Shown here: piece after piece, positions 55,703 to 64,000 of the stretch | Numbering within the stretch: the stretch's first letter is position 1 | How the letters are laid out: the number at the start of each line of letters is the position of its first letter | DNA from: Oenanthe sinensis | Lineage: Eukaryota; Streptophyta; Magnoliopsida; Apiales; Apiaceae | NCBI GenBank assembly: GCA_028671895.1 | Contig: JAPMAC010000197.1 | Span: 997,001-1,061,000, forward strand | DNA length: 64,000 nt | Reading direction: 5' to 3' | Notes under the pieces: model-generated | The model's database searches: none | What the model was told of the DNA's origin: nothing | What the model saw: the letters and a program-made list of their open reading frames with translations, nothing else | Program-made: the position numbers and the translations under genes

Positions 55703-56549
55703 TGTTCCTCCATTACAGAGTTCTTAAACTCTGTTCCATTGTCACTCCTTAGATTCTTTACCTTGTGTGTTGATCCAATCTCAATCATTGCAATATGATA
55801 AAAAATTATCTCTGCAGTTTCATCCTTCTTATGCAAAAAGTACACCTAGGTAAATCTAGTGTAATCATCAACTATCACCAGAGTATATTTCTTCTTTCCA
55901 ATGGACATAATGTTGACAAACCAAATAAATCAAGATGCAATAAATGAAAAGGTTGATCAATTAAATTTTCAGTTTTGCTCTTGAAAGATGTCTTCTTTTG
56001 TTTGGCATTTTGACATGAATCACAGAGTCCATCTGGGTGAAATTGAACTTTTGGAAGACCTCTAACTAGATCCGTTTTCACTAATTAATTAATGTTTCCA
56101 AATTTCAAGTGACACAGCTTTTTGTGACAGTTCCAGCTTTCCAAGGATGATGCCTTTCCAAGTAGGCAAGTTAAGGGACCATCAGAATTAACATCCAAGC
56201 TAGCTTCAAATAAATTGTTATGTTTGTGACCAATAAGAACTACTTTCCCGTTCTTCTTGCTTTTCACTTCACAATGAGTTCTATGAAATTCCACAAAATA
56301 ACCTATGTCTGTCATTTGACTCACACTTAGCAGATTGTGTTTGAGTCCTTCAACCAGAGCTACATTTTGAATGATGACATTTCCAATCACAATGTTGCCA
56401 TATCCCAGTGTTCTTCCTATGTTGTCATCTCCATAAGATACTGCTGGGTCAGCCTTCTCCTCAAACTCTGAAAACAGGGATTTATTTCCAGTCATATGTG
56501 CAAAACATCCACTATCAATCACTAGGATGTTTTTCCTGTTTCCCTGCAA
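55703..56549 (-). pseudogene. pol: SIRE-E pol, 5' part (PR and first part of IN)
   Basis: Protease motif VIDSGCFAHMTGNKSLF at 56520-56470. Then GLKHNLLSVSQ, the integrase zinc-binding region (CHKKLCHLKFGN; LCDSCQNAKQKK) and core motifs LLHLDLFG and, at the extreme end, SDNGTEFKNSV. Stops near 56082 and 55870 break it. Sequence ends at the junction with SIRE-C. The rest of IN, RT and RNase H lies at 10269-12572. Confidence 0.88.
56542..56548 (-). other. gag-pol junction TGCAGGG of SIRE-E
   Basis: Sense TGCAGGG 15 bases after the gag stop. It encodes Gln-Gly in the pol frame, which is -1 relative to gag. Confidence 0.6.
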
Positions 56550-56563
56550 TTAGTAAATGCAAT

Positions 56564-58560
56564 TTAATTAGTAGGTTTGGGGACCCAAACTAGTTTGGGT
56601 CCTTTCTTTGAAAACTTTTTAACTTTTGCAGCAAAAGTACTTTTATCAGAGTTTGTGTTAACAAAGTTTACAGAAACAGAGTTTGCATTCACAGAGTTTG
56701 TACTTTCAGAGTTTACACTCTTTTTATCATACTTTATCATATATATTTGCTTGACAGTATGTTTTGGAGAAATATTTATTTGAGACTGTGATTCATAAAA
56801 ACTGTAATACAAATTATGATATTCTTTGCATGTATAAATGGAATGCCACAAACTACCACAATGAAAACAGGGATTATATCCTTTTTGTTTTCCAGCCTCA
56901 AAACTAGGTCTTTCAGGTTCTTTTTTTTTTGTTTTCAGTCAATAGCAAGACGATTTGAATTACCACAAGTAAAACATGTTTTCCTAGGAGCATCAGGAAT
57001 ATTTATGTAGTTATTCTCCTTAGTAATTCCTACTTTGTCATTCCTATTTCTTTTAAGCTTTTTAGGTTTATCTTTATTGGTAATTGCCTTCAATTTTTCC
57101 TTAAGTTGCTTATGAGAAAGTAACCCGATATTCACCTTTTTAGATTCTGACACACTATTTTTTTTAGAGCATTCGCTAGAAGTTTTTTTGTCATCACTAG
57201 CTCAAACAAAATTTCACAGGTTTATTCAATATTCCTTTTATGTAAGATTTAGTATGTGTTTCTTTGTCAGATTCATAGCCTAAAGTACAAGTCCAATTCT
57301 TATTAGTCAGCATTTGTTGGACTCTCTTTCCAGAGTTTGTCCAAACTCTGAAAATTTCTTTTTCTTTTGCTATTTCAAATTTTAGGTATTCAACTTGAAT
57401 TTATAATTGAGTTTGCATGTGAATAGCATTATCAAAGTCTTTCTTAATATTTAACATATCAGAGTTTTCGGATTCAAGCATGTTATTCCTAGCAGTCAGA
57501 GTTTGTATCTCAGATTTTAATCTCTCATTTTCTAGAGTCTGTGATTTAAAACTAACATGCAAAAATCTAAGAAAAAACTTTAGTTCACAGATATTATCAG
57601 TTTGAAAATTAAAGATAGAGTCTAGTACCTTTTCAGAGTTTGGAGCATCAGTGTTTGCCATGAGTGCATAATTTGTTTCCTCTTCGGAATCTGAGGAATC
57701 CATCTAGTCCTTTTTTGATGTGATTAGAGCTTTCCCTGATTATTTGCTTCTGCATTCAGTAGCAAAGTGCCCCATCTTGTTACACTTGTAACACTTAACT
57801 TTTGACTTATCAACAGTCTTTGATTTCCTATCTCTATCTTCTCTTTTCTTGAACCTATCTTTCTTGTCTAACTCTCCATGCTTCTTCTGAAAATTTGCTT
57901 ACTTCCTGTACTTTCTGTACTTCATCTTTTTAAAGCCTTTAACAATCATAACAACCATCTCCATCATATCAGAGTTTGTGGAGTCATCAGAGTTTGCATC
58001 AGAGTTTGTTTCAAACTCTGATTCACTGCTTTCTTGGACCATTATTTCTTTCCCTTTCCTTGTTGAAGCCTTAAGGACTTCTTCAATCTTGGCTTCAATC
58101 TTGGCTTCAACATTCAAGGCAATAGATCTTGCCTTGTTACTCTTAATGTTTCTTCTTTATTGTAACTCCAGGTCATGAGTTTTCAATTTTCCATAGACCT
58201 CATCTAAAGACATCTCATCTAAATCAGCCATGTCTCTAATCAAAGATGTCTGCAGATCCCATTCTTCTGGAAGAGCCCTGAGAAACTCGGTGTTTGAATC
58301 TTCATTATCATACACCTTATCCACCAAAGCCAAGTTGTTTAACAGTGTTAAAAATCTGTCATTATGCAATATGTTCCTTACCTTGGCATCTTTGAGGACT
58401 TCTTGTTTTTCCTCATTAGTCCACTCCTTCTTGTCTTTAAGAGTATAGTGTTCAGGGACTTATCTTCCTTCTACAACATCAACATCTTCACCCTCCATGT
58501 AGGGTACTCAGCTTTCTTCAAGATAGGAATTCTTATGCTCTCATACTTGTTTCTAGACAT
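56564..58560 (-). pseudogene. gag: SIRE-E gag, decayed
   Basis: ATG at 58560 (MSRNKYESIRIPILKK), in-frame stop at codon 30. An internal deletion removes much of the capsid-like region (sequence jumps from NILHN to RFLTLLNNL). Three knuckle positions are visible: intact CYKCNKMGHFATEC (about 57740-57785), a broken one (CFTCGNSN then R in place of H, near 56950-56990) and CFHCGSLWHSIYTC (about 56828-56869). The tail reads KKGPKLVWVPKPTN with stop at 56564. The stretch encoding NSESTNSVNANSVSVN is built from AAACTCTGA-type repeats. Many frame breaks. Confidence 0.85.
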
Positions 58561-58594
58561 TATTTTATGATCTAACAGTTAAATTTAAATGTCT

Positions 58595-58606
58595 ACTCTG
58601 ATACCA
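58595..58606 (-). other. PBS of SIRE-E
   Basis: Minus strand TGGTATCAGAGT, one mismatch to the Met-tRNA complement. Confidence 0.85.
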
Positions 58607-58608
58607 AT

Positions 58609-59135
58609 TGTTTGCCCAGAAAGATAATCTATTACAGAAGGGGGGTTGATTGTAATAGTACCAATTAATCGATCAAGAACACAAGTATGTAAAGGAAACA
58701 TTGTTTTGTATTAAAGATAATGAATGGAATACAAAACTCTCTCAAGAAATTCTTTGTTCTCAAGAGCTGTTAGGTTATGAAAAATATGACTTGTAAAGAT
58801 ACATAATGTTAACCTATGTCTGTGTTTATATAGATACAGTTACAATTCAATTACAAAACAGATTATGAAAAGAATAGCTTTAATAAGGAAATAGACTTGC
58901 ATTCGGATTCCTTCTTCACTATCCTAATCATACTCTGATTTGATTGCTTCCTTCACAAACTCTGATTTGCAAACTCTATCGGTTGATTATTTGAGCATTC
59001 TCTGTTAGAGTAAACTCTGATTGAGTATTCTCTGATAGAGTAAACTCTGACCGACAGCTCCTTCATTCTCTGATGACGTCAACATAAACTCTGATTGGTA
59101 TTCTCTGACAATCAACAGTGTTTGCATTCCTAACA
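58609..59135 (-). repeat. 5' LTR of SIRE-E (527 bp)
   Basis: TGTTTGCCC...CCTAACA (plus strand). AAACTCTGA / TTCTCTGA motifs recur at least eight times between 58925 and 59125. C-loop hairpin at 58629-58658. The right flank 59136-59140 (TTTAA) is the predicted target duplication. Confidence 0.8.
58629..58658 (-). promoter_or_regulatory. C-loop hairpin at the LTR 3' end, SIRE-E
   Basis: Perfect 8-bp inverted repeat CTATTACA (58629-58636) / TGTAATAG (58651-58658). Sense loop ATCAACCCCCCTTC, 20 bases from the LTR end. Confidence 0.8.
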
Positions 59136-59571
59136 TTTAATTTTTTTATATTTTTCAAACTATTAAAGTACAGCCACCTTTTTATAATTCGGTGAAAATA
59201 ATGGCCGCTGATATATAAATATGAAACTAGAGCTACTATTTTAAAAACCTAATAAAAACTTTGATACCGATTTGCAAACTTCAAAATATAACTTGAAAAT
59301 TTTAAAATTCAAAAAAAATATTTAAAAAAATTAAGATCTCCAAAATATCGGAGAATTAAGACATTGGTTGACTGGTTCAATATTCGAATCAAAGAGCCAA
59401 CTACAAGAAATATCGTCTCTAAGGGCAAACCCAGTGATCTAAAAATTCAAATTTGGGGTAGATTACCTTAAATTCTCATCCAGTGATCCAAATTTGGATA
59501 TGTAAATTTAATATTAAAATAATGATTTTGTTATTTGCATATTTTAGTTTACTAGATTTAAAATTGATTTG
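59136..59571. other. AT-rich flank, nothing recognised
   Basis: No gene, repeat family or structure recognised. This is the sequence that SIRE-E inserted beside, hence among the oldest DNA in the window. Confidence 0.5.
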
Positions 59572-59932
59572 TGTTGGGAATATCCAGCATCTTCCTATTC
59601 GAACCGTGGCGCTGACTGTTCCCTTAAGGGAATTAAGTAGCACCTAACCACAACTCCGGGGTTTTGGTGCAATGGTAAGCGCTGAGGTCCTAAGAAGTGG
59701 TATCAGAGCAGGTCGCGTGTTCGAGTCCCAACGTAAGGCATACTGTACAGCCATTGTCTCTTAACATGGACTTGTTAGTACTGTCAGATGCTGGGGGGGA
59801 TTGTTGGGAATATTCAGCATCTTCCTATTCGAACCGTGGCGCTGACTGTTCCCTTAAGGGAATTAAGTAGCACCTAACCACAACTCCGGGGTTTTGGTGC
59901 AATGGTAAGCGCTGAGGTCCTAAGAAGTGGTA
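59572..59932 (+). mobile_element. Small direct-repeat element (TRIM-like or tRNA-derived)
   Basis: A 126-bp block starting TGTTGGGAATAT is repeated 230 bp downstream (59572 and 59802). Between the copies are a PBS-like TGGTATCAGAGC (59698-59709) and a G-rich PPT-like TGCTGGGGGGGA (59789-59800), the layout of a TRIM. However the block ends AAGAAG, not CA. It also holds TGGTGCAATGG (59665-59675) and GTTCGAGTCC (59719-59728), good matches to Pol III A and B boxes, so a tRNA-derived SINE origin is an alternative. The second copy is cut by SIRE-F within its PBS-like site. Confidence 0.55.
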
Positions 59933-61110
59933 TGAGTTGTGATGATAACAAATTACTTAGAATTTCAATAGGAACTCAAAATTATTTTGTAACTGATCAA
60001 TGGATATGACTTATAAATATCCATTGACTAGGAAACCAGTTATCAGTTGAAACTTGTTTATCAACTGATAAACTGGATTGTAGCATTGATTTATGTTTCA
60101 CTATCAATTGATTGTATTACCTCGATGGATGCTATGATGTAGTCAACTGATGTTATTGACTTCAATTTCTAGCTTCTCAACAGATGTGAAGAATGGCTGA
60201 TCAATTGTAAATATTCTAAGTCAGAATTCTCACAAGTGAAGTGATCAACTGATGTTGAAGTCGATGGAGGAAGACACTACTCAACGGATGAAAGCTATCA
60301 ACTGATACAAGTCATCAATGGATAAAAATAGTCAACGGATAAAGAACCATCAATGGATAAGGAGTCGATGGATAACTCAATTATCCATCGACACATCAAC
60401 TGATCAACAGATATCCTATCCATCGATGGATAAGCAAAGGTGAATCAACTGATAAGCTTAACAGCATTTATCAGTTGATTAAAGTTTCCCTATTTAGGTA
60501 AAGCCAGAAATTACGGGAACAGTGCAGAAACTGAATTATTGGAAGACAGTCCTGTCAGGATTGTGAAGACTTTCAAGGCAACACAGCATCCAAGGAATAT
60601 CTTAAGACAAAGACACTTCCAGAGCTAGTTAGTTCTACAAGGAAGGTTGTGAAAAGAAGGTAGTTTCTATTTTTATGTAAACAGTATAAATTGTAATATT
60701 ATATTGTTTTCAGTCGATAGAAAACTAGAGTAGTAGTTTTTGTGTATATAAGTCACAAAAACACAGTAGCAAAGTATGAGTTTTTTTGAAGAACTCAAGA
60801 AAAGCAAAGTAGAAAATCAGGCAGAACTTGTAATGCTTTTCTAAGTTCTACATTCAACTTTGTACGCAGCTTAGTATTTTTACTAAGATCAATTGAAAGC
60901 AAAAACACACTAGTGGAAAAACAATCCACTAGTAATTTTTAATCTTGTTGTTTCTGTTTTCAACACTTTAGTTATCCATTTCTTAGTTACATCAATCTTA
61001 ATTAAACTCTCTCTTTGTACAAACTTATTTCCGCAAGAAGTTGAATTAATTCTTAAGTTTGTATTCAACCCCCCCTTCTCCAAACTTAGTGTACTTAAGG
61101 GCGAATAACA
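59933..61110 (+). repeat. 5' LTR of SIRE-F (about 1178 bp)
   Basis: The right end GAATAACA and PBS are clear. The left end (TGAGTTGTG) is set by where the preceding repeat loses identity. It carries about eighteen TCAACTGATAA / CAACGGATAA / TCCATCGATGGA motifs between 60000 and 60480, including the palindrome TATCCATCGATGGATA. Confidence 0.75.
61054..61088 (+). promoter_or_regulatory. C-loop hairpin at the LTR 3' end, SIRE-F
   Basis: Perfect 8-bp inverted repeat TAAGTTTG (61054-61061) / CAAACTTA (61081-61088). Loop TATTCAACCCCCCCTTCTC, 22 bases from the LTR end. Confidence 0.8.
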
Positions 61111-61112
61111 AT

Positions 61113-61124
61113 TGGTATCAGAGC
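61113..61124 (+). other. PBS of SIRE-F
   Basis: TGGTATCAGAGC, two bases after the LTR end. Confidence 0.9.
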
Positions 61125-61169
61125 AGGCTTTCAACAAAAAGAAAGTCAAGATCTAAAAGTACATCAAGA

Positions 61170-63659
61170 ATGGGTTAAAGAGACACAGGAGTTAAGATTC
61201 CAGTTCTAGAGAAAGATGAATATTTTCCATGGAAAGTAAAAATGCACTTGCATCTGCTATCTATTGATCCTTCCTATGTTCATTGCATAGAGAAAGGTTC
61301 ACATGTGCCTATGAAAATAGTTACAAGTGTAAATGCAGACGGTACTCAAGCACCAGACAAACTCATTCCTAAATCTGTGAGTGAGTATACAGATGAAGAT
61401 GAAAAGGAAGTACACAAGGACAAAAAGGCTATGAACATCTTGTTTAATGGTCTTGACAAGGACATGTTTGACAATGTCATCAGTTGTACAACCTCCAAAG
61501 AAGTCTGGGACACTCTTCAAACCCTCTGTGAAGGTACTGAGCAAGTAAGAAAGAACAAGATGCAACTCTTGATTCAAAAGTATGAGGCCTTTCACTTCAA
61601 GGGTGGTGAAACAATAAATGATACATATAGTAGGTTTCAAAAGCTGTTGAATGAGCTTAAACTATATGGAAGAGTTTATGCTGTTGAGGACACCAACCTC
61701 AAATTCTTGAGGTCCCTACCCAAAGAATGGAAACCAATGACTGTCTCTATAAGGCAATCTCCTGACTTTAAAGATTATACTTTGGACAAGCTGTATGGCA
61801 TCTTGAAAACCTATGAGTTGGAGCTACAGCAAGATGAGGAAATTGAGAAAAGTCAGAAGAGAGAAAAGTCCATTGCTTTGGTGGTCAAGGAAAAGCAAGT
61901 TGCAGAAACAGATGAAGATGCTGATTTCAAAGAAGGGAAGAAAGAAGGTCATGGCAATGGTGCAAATTATGTTAGATATGATGAATCTTCTACTGGTAAA
62001 GGAAAAGAACTTTGTGACAGTGATGAGTCACTCATCAAAGATGAAATGGATGAAATAGATGAGCATTTAGCTTTTCTATAAAGAAAATTTTCTAAACTCA
62101 AGTTCAAAAGGAATCCAATGCAAAGGCCTGGATCACAGTTCAGGAGAGACACTCAACAAGGAAAAAATCTTGTTGACAGGACTCAATTCAGATGCTTTAA
62201 CTGTGGATTGGCTGGTCACTTTTCAAGTGAATGCAGAAAGCCCAAAGTTGAAAAGAGGTCAAAGTCCAGTGCTGGTATTGACTATAAGAAGAAGTACTTT
62301 GACTTGCTTAAACAAAGAGAGAAGGCTTTTGTGACAGAAGAAAAGGACTGGGCTGCTGAGGAGGATTCTGAAGAAGAAGAAGAACACATCAATCTTGCAC
62401 TAATGGCCAATCAAGATGACCAGGAAGCTAGTTCATCTAGCAATCAGGTAATTTCTACAAATCTATCTGAGTTGTCCAAAGATGAATGCAATATTACTAG
62501 TAATGAAATGTCTAATGAATTGTATAATTTGCATGTCACTCTTAAGTCTTTGAACAAAGAGAACACTAGGCTCAAATTAACATTAGAAACTCTCACTGAA
62601 AGAAACAATTTCTTAGAGAGTGAGCTAGTGCAATTGGACAGACTCAAGATGGAAAACAAAGATGCTAGAAATGAACTAGTTGACAGTAAAAAGGAAATAG
62701 AAAAGTTAAAAGAAAAATTAGAGGATGAACTAAGAACCATTGACAAGTGGAACAGGTCAAGTAAAGCCAGTAAGAAGATGAATGACATTCATGGAACAAA
62801 CTCTTTCACCATGTTGTCTGAAACTCTTGAGAAAATAGCCATTGATGAAGATCAATCTTTGGAAAAGAAGCAATCGATTGATAATTCTGAATCAACTGAT
62901 AAGAATTATCCATCAATTGATAATGCTATTCCAACGGATAATTATCCATCGATTGAGAAGTCATCAACTGCTAAGAAATGTGATATTAAAACTAAGTTTA
63001 ACAGACCTATTAAATTTGTCAAAGAAAGTAGCTCCTCTGAATCTCAAATCAAAATTGAACAGGCTAATATAGGATTCTTATCTAAAAATCAGTTGAAAGA
63101 GAAATTGGAAAAGATAGAACCTAATATTCAGCCAAATGAAAAGAAGAAGAAAAATAGAAATGGTAAAGTAGGCATAAACAAGCACAACAACTACACACCT
63201 GACAAATATGCTCCTAGGAAAGTATGTGCTAAGTGTGATAGTAAAAATCATTTATCTGTGCAATGTAAACTCACCATGCCTACAGCAACAGATGTACCTG
63301 CTGTACCCAACATGTATACCAATTCTGTTTTTCCTCATTTAGTTGATTCTCATGCTATTCATGCTCAGTATGCATCAATGCCTTATATGTTTAATCCATA
63401 TCTTGCATTTGCCAATATGAATATGCCTGCTATGCCATGGAATATGCTTAACAATCTTCATGCACCAAATTTTTTCAATTCTGCAAGCATGAGCATTCCA
63501 AATATTAGCACTGAGAATTCTGAGGTAAGGAGACCAACACCTAAGGTTGAAGTGAAAGCAAAACCACCCAAACCAAAGGTACAAAAATTGGAAACCAAGC
63601 CAAAGATAACAACTAATAAGAAAGGACCCAAGGCAACTTGGGTACCAAAATCAACTTGA
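61170..63659 (+). pseudogene. gag: SIRE-F gag, two in-frame stops
   Basis: The family-like start is ATG 61170, whose third codon is TAA (61176-61178). The same frame then reads KDEYFPWKVKMHLHLLSID and is open from ATG 61242. A second TAA lies at 62079-62081, after which the frame continues to 63659. Domains: capsid-like region, CCHC CFNCGLAGHFSSEC (about 62190-62235), Glu/Lys/Leu-rich coiled coil (about 62500-62760), Ser/Asp repeats IDNSESTDKNYPSIDN (62870-62970) encoded by the family's LTR motif, second CCHC CAKCDSKNHLSVQC (about 63225-63270), Met/Pro/Asn-rich stretch and basic tail ending ATWVPKST. Apart from the two stops it is well preserved. Confidence 0.88.
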
Positions 63660-63674
63660 TTTGTTTTGACTGTG

Positions 63675-63681
63675 TGCAGGG
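63675..63681 (+). other. gag-pol junction TGCAGGG of SIRE-F
   Basis: 15 bases after the gag stop TGA. In the -1 frame it reads Val-Gln-Gly, then meets TGA at 63686-63688 before the protease. Confidence 0.6.
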
Positions 63682-63688
63682 AAAATGA

Positions 63689-64000
63689 AGAAATCTTTGG
63701 TACTTGGACAGTGGGTGTTCAAGACACATGACTGGAGATAAATCCCTGCTCACAAAATTTGAGGAGAAAGCTGGCCCTGGAGTAACTTTTGGAGATGACA
63801 GCAAAGGGCACACCATGGGATATGGCTTGATTTCAAAAGAGAATGTCATCATTGAACCTGTTGCATTAGTTGATGGCTTAAGACATAACTTGTTAAGCAT
63901 AAGTCAACTATGTGACAATGGAAATAAAGTCTGCTTCACAACAGAAGCATGCATAATTTCCAACAAGGTAGATGGAAGCCTGGTTATGACTGGGAATAGA
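63689..64000 (+). pseudogene. pol: SIRE-F protease, start of pol, cut by window edge
   Basis: WYLDSGCSRHMTGDKSLLTK starts at 63698 and is followed by VTFGDDSKGHTMGYG and a GLRHNLLSISQL-type end, the Copia aspartic protease and start of the integrase region. The frame is -1 relative to gag and opens only after a TGA at 63686-63688. It continues open to the window end. IN, RT, RNase H and the 3' LTR should follow. Confidence 0.85.

Larger units (their letters stand above)
10269..59135 (-). mobile_element. SIRE-E: oldest Sirevirus-like Copia element, split by SIRE-C
   Basis: The minus-strand 5' half (LTR, PBS, gag, PR, IN start) is at 55703-59135 and the 3' half (IN end, RT, RNaseH) at 10269-12572. 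The halves are collinear and are separated by SIRE-C and its nested insertions. Integrase reading stops at the DNGTEF region on the right and resumes in the IN C-terminus on the left, so by comparison with SIRE-B roughly 0.3 kb of integrase is missing at the insertion point. The genes are heavily decayed. Confidence 0.85.

Noticed and set aside
59661..59735. Functional tRNA gene
   Set aside because: A and B boxes are present, but no acceptor stem or anticodon arm could be formed by eye. Treated as tRNA-derived or coincidental.

Overview
This is plant nuclear DNA, almost wholly nested LTR retrotransposons. The evidence is PBS sites complementary to initiator Met-tRNA (TGGTATCAGAGC), Copia-order gag-PR-IN-RT-RNaseH reading frames, a CACTA transposon end (CACTACTAGAAAA type) and AT-rich spacers. 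It looks like angiosperm heterochromatin. I cannot name the species. No intact host gene, tRNA, rRNA or CRISPR array was found. One 84-bp stretch at the left edge may be a host exon.

Elements, with local names. SIRE-E (minus) is an old Sirevirus-like Copia element; its 5' LTR is at 58609-59135 and its two halves lie at 10269-12572 and 55703-58560. Inside it sits SIRE-C (plus, 12573-55542), which carries two younger insertions: SIRE-B (minus, 14386-28522, TSD GAATT, two 1845-bp LTRs) in its 5' leader, and COP-D (plus, 33870-49600, TSD GATAA) in its RNase H region. COP-D is a tandem LTR-internal-LTR-internal-LTR array. To the left, SIRE-A (minus, 2336-9781) is followed by a Ty3-type LTR with a gag start (1530-2335) and a CACTA end (to 1383). 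To the right of SIRE-E come a small direct-repeat element with Pol III-like boxes (59572-59932) and the 5' part of SIRE-F (plus, 59933 onward, cut by the window edge).

SIRE-A, B, C, E and F show Sirevirus hallmarks: a long gag with two or more CCHC knuckles, a long 3' region, PPT-like repeats before the 3' LTR (B and C) and an extra ORF downstream of pol (intact in B, a remnant in C). None of the pol genes seen is intact. SIRE-B is young by LTR identity but has one frameshift and one nonsense codon in pol.

The most interesting signals are non-coding. (1) All five Sirevirus-like families have a hairpin just before the LTR 3' end, with a C-rich loop and a stem whose sequence differs between families yet stays perfectly paired. 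(2) Each family has its own short, often palindromic motif multiplied in the LTR and, in some, in the leader, spacer or coding sequence. (3) COP-D has nested perfect stems folding U5 and leader around the PBS. (4) The middle COP-D LTR is a visible mosaic of the two outer LTRs, recording unequal crossing-over.
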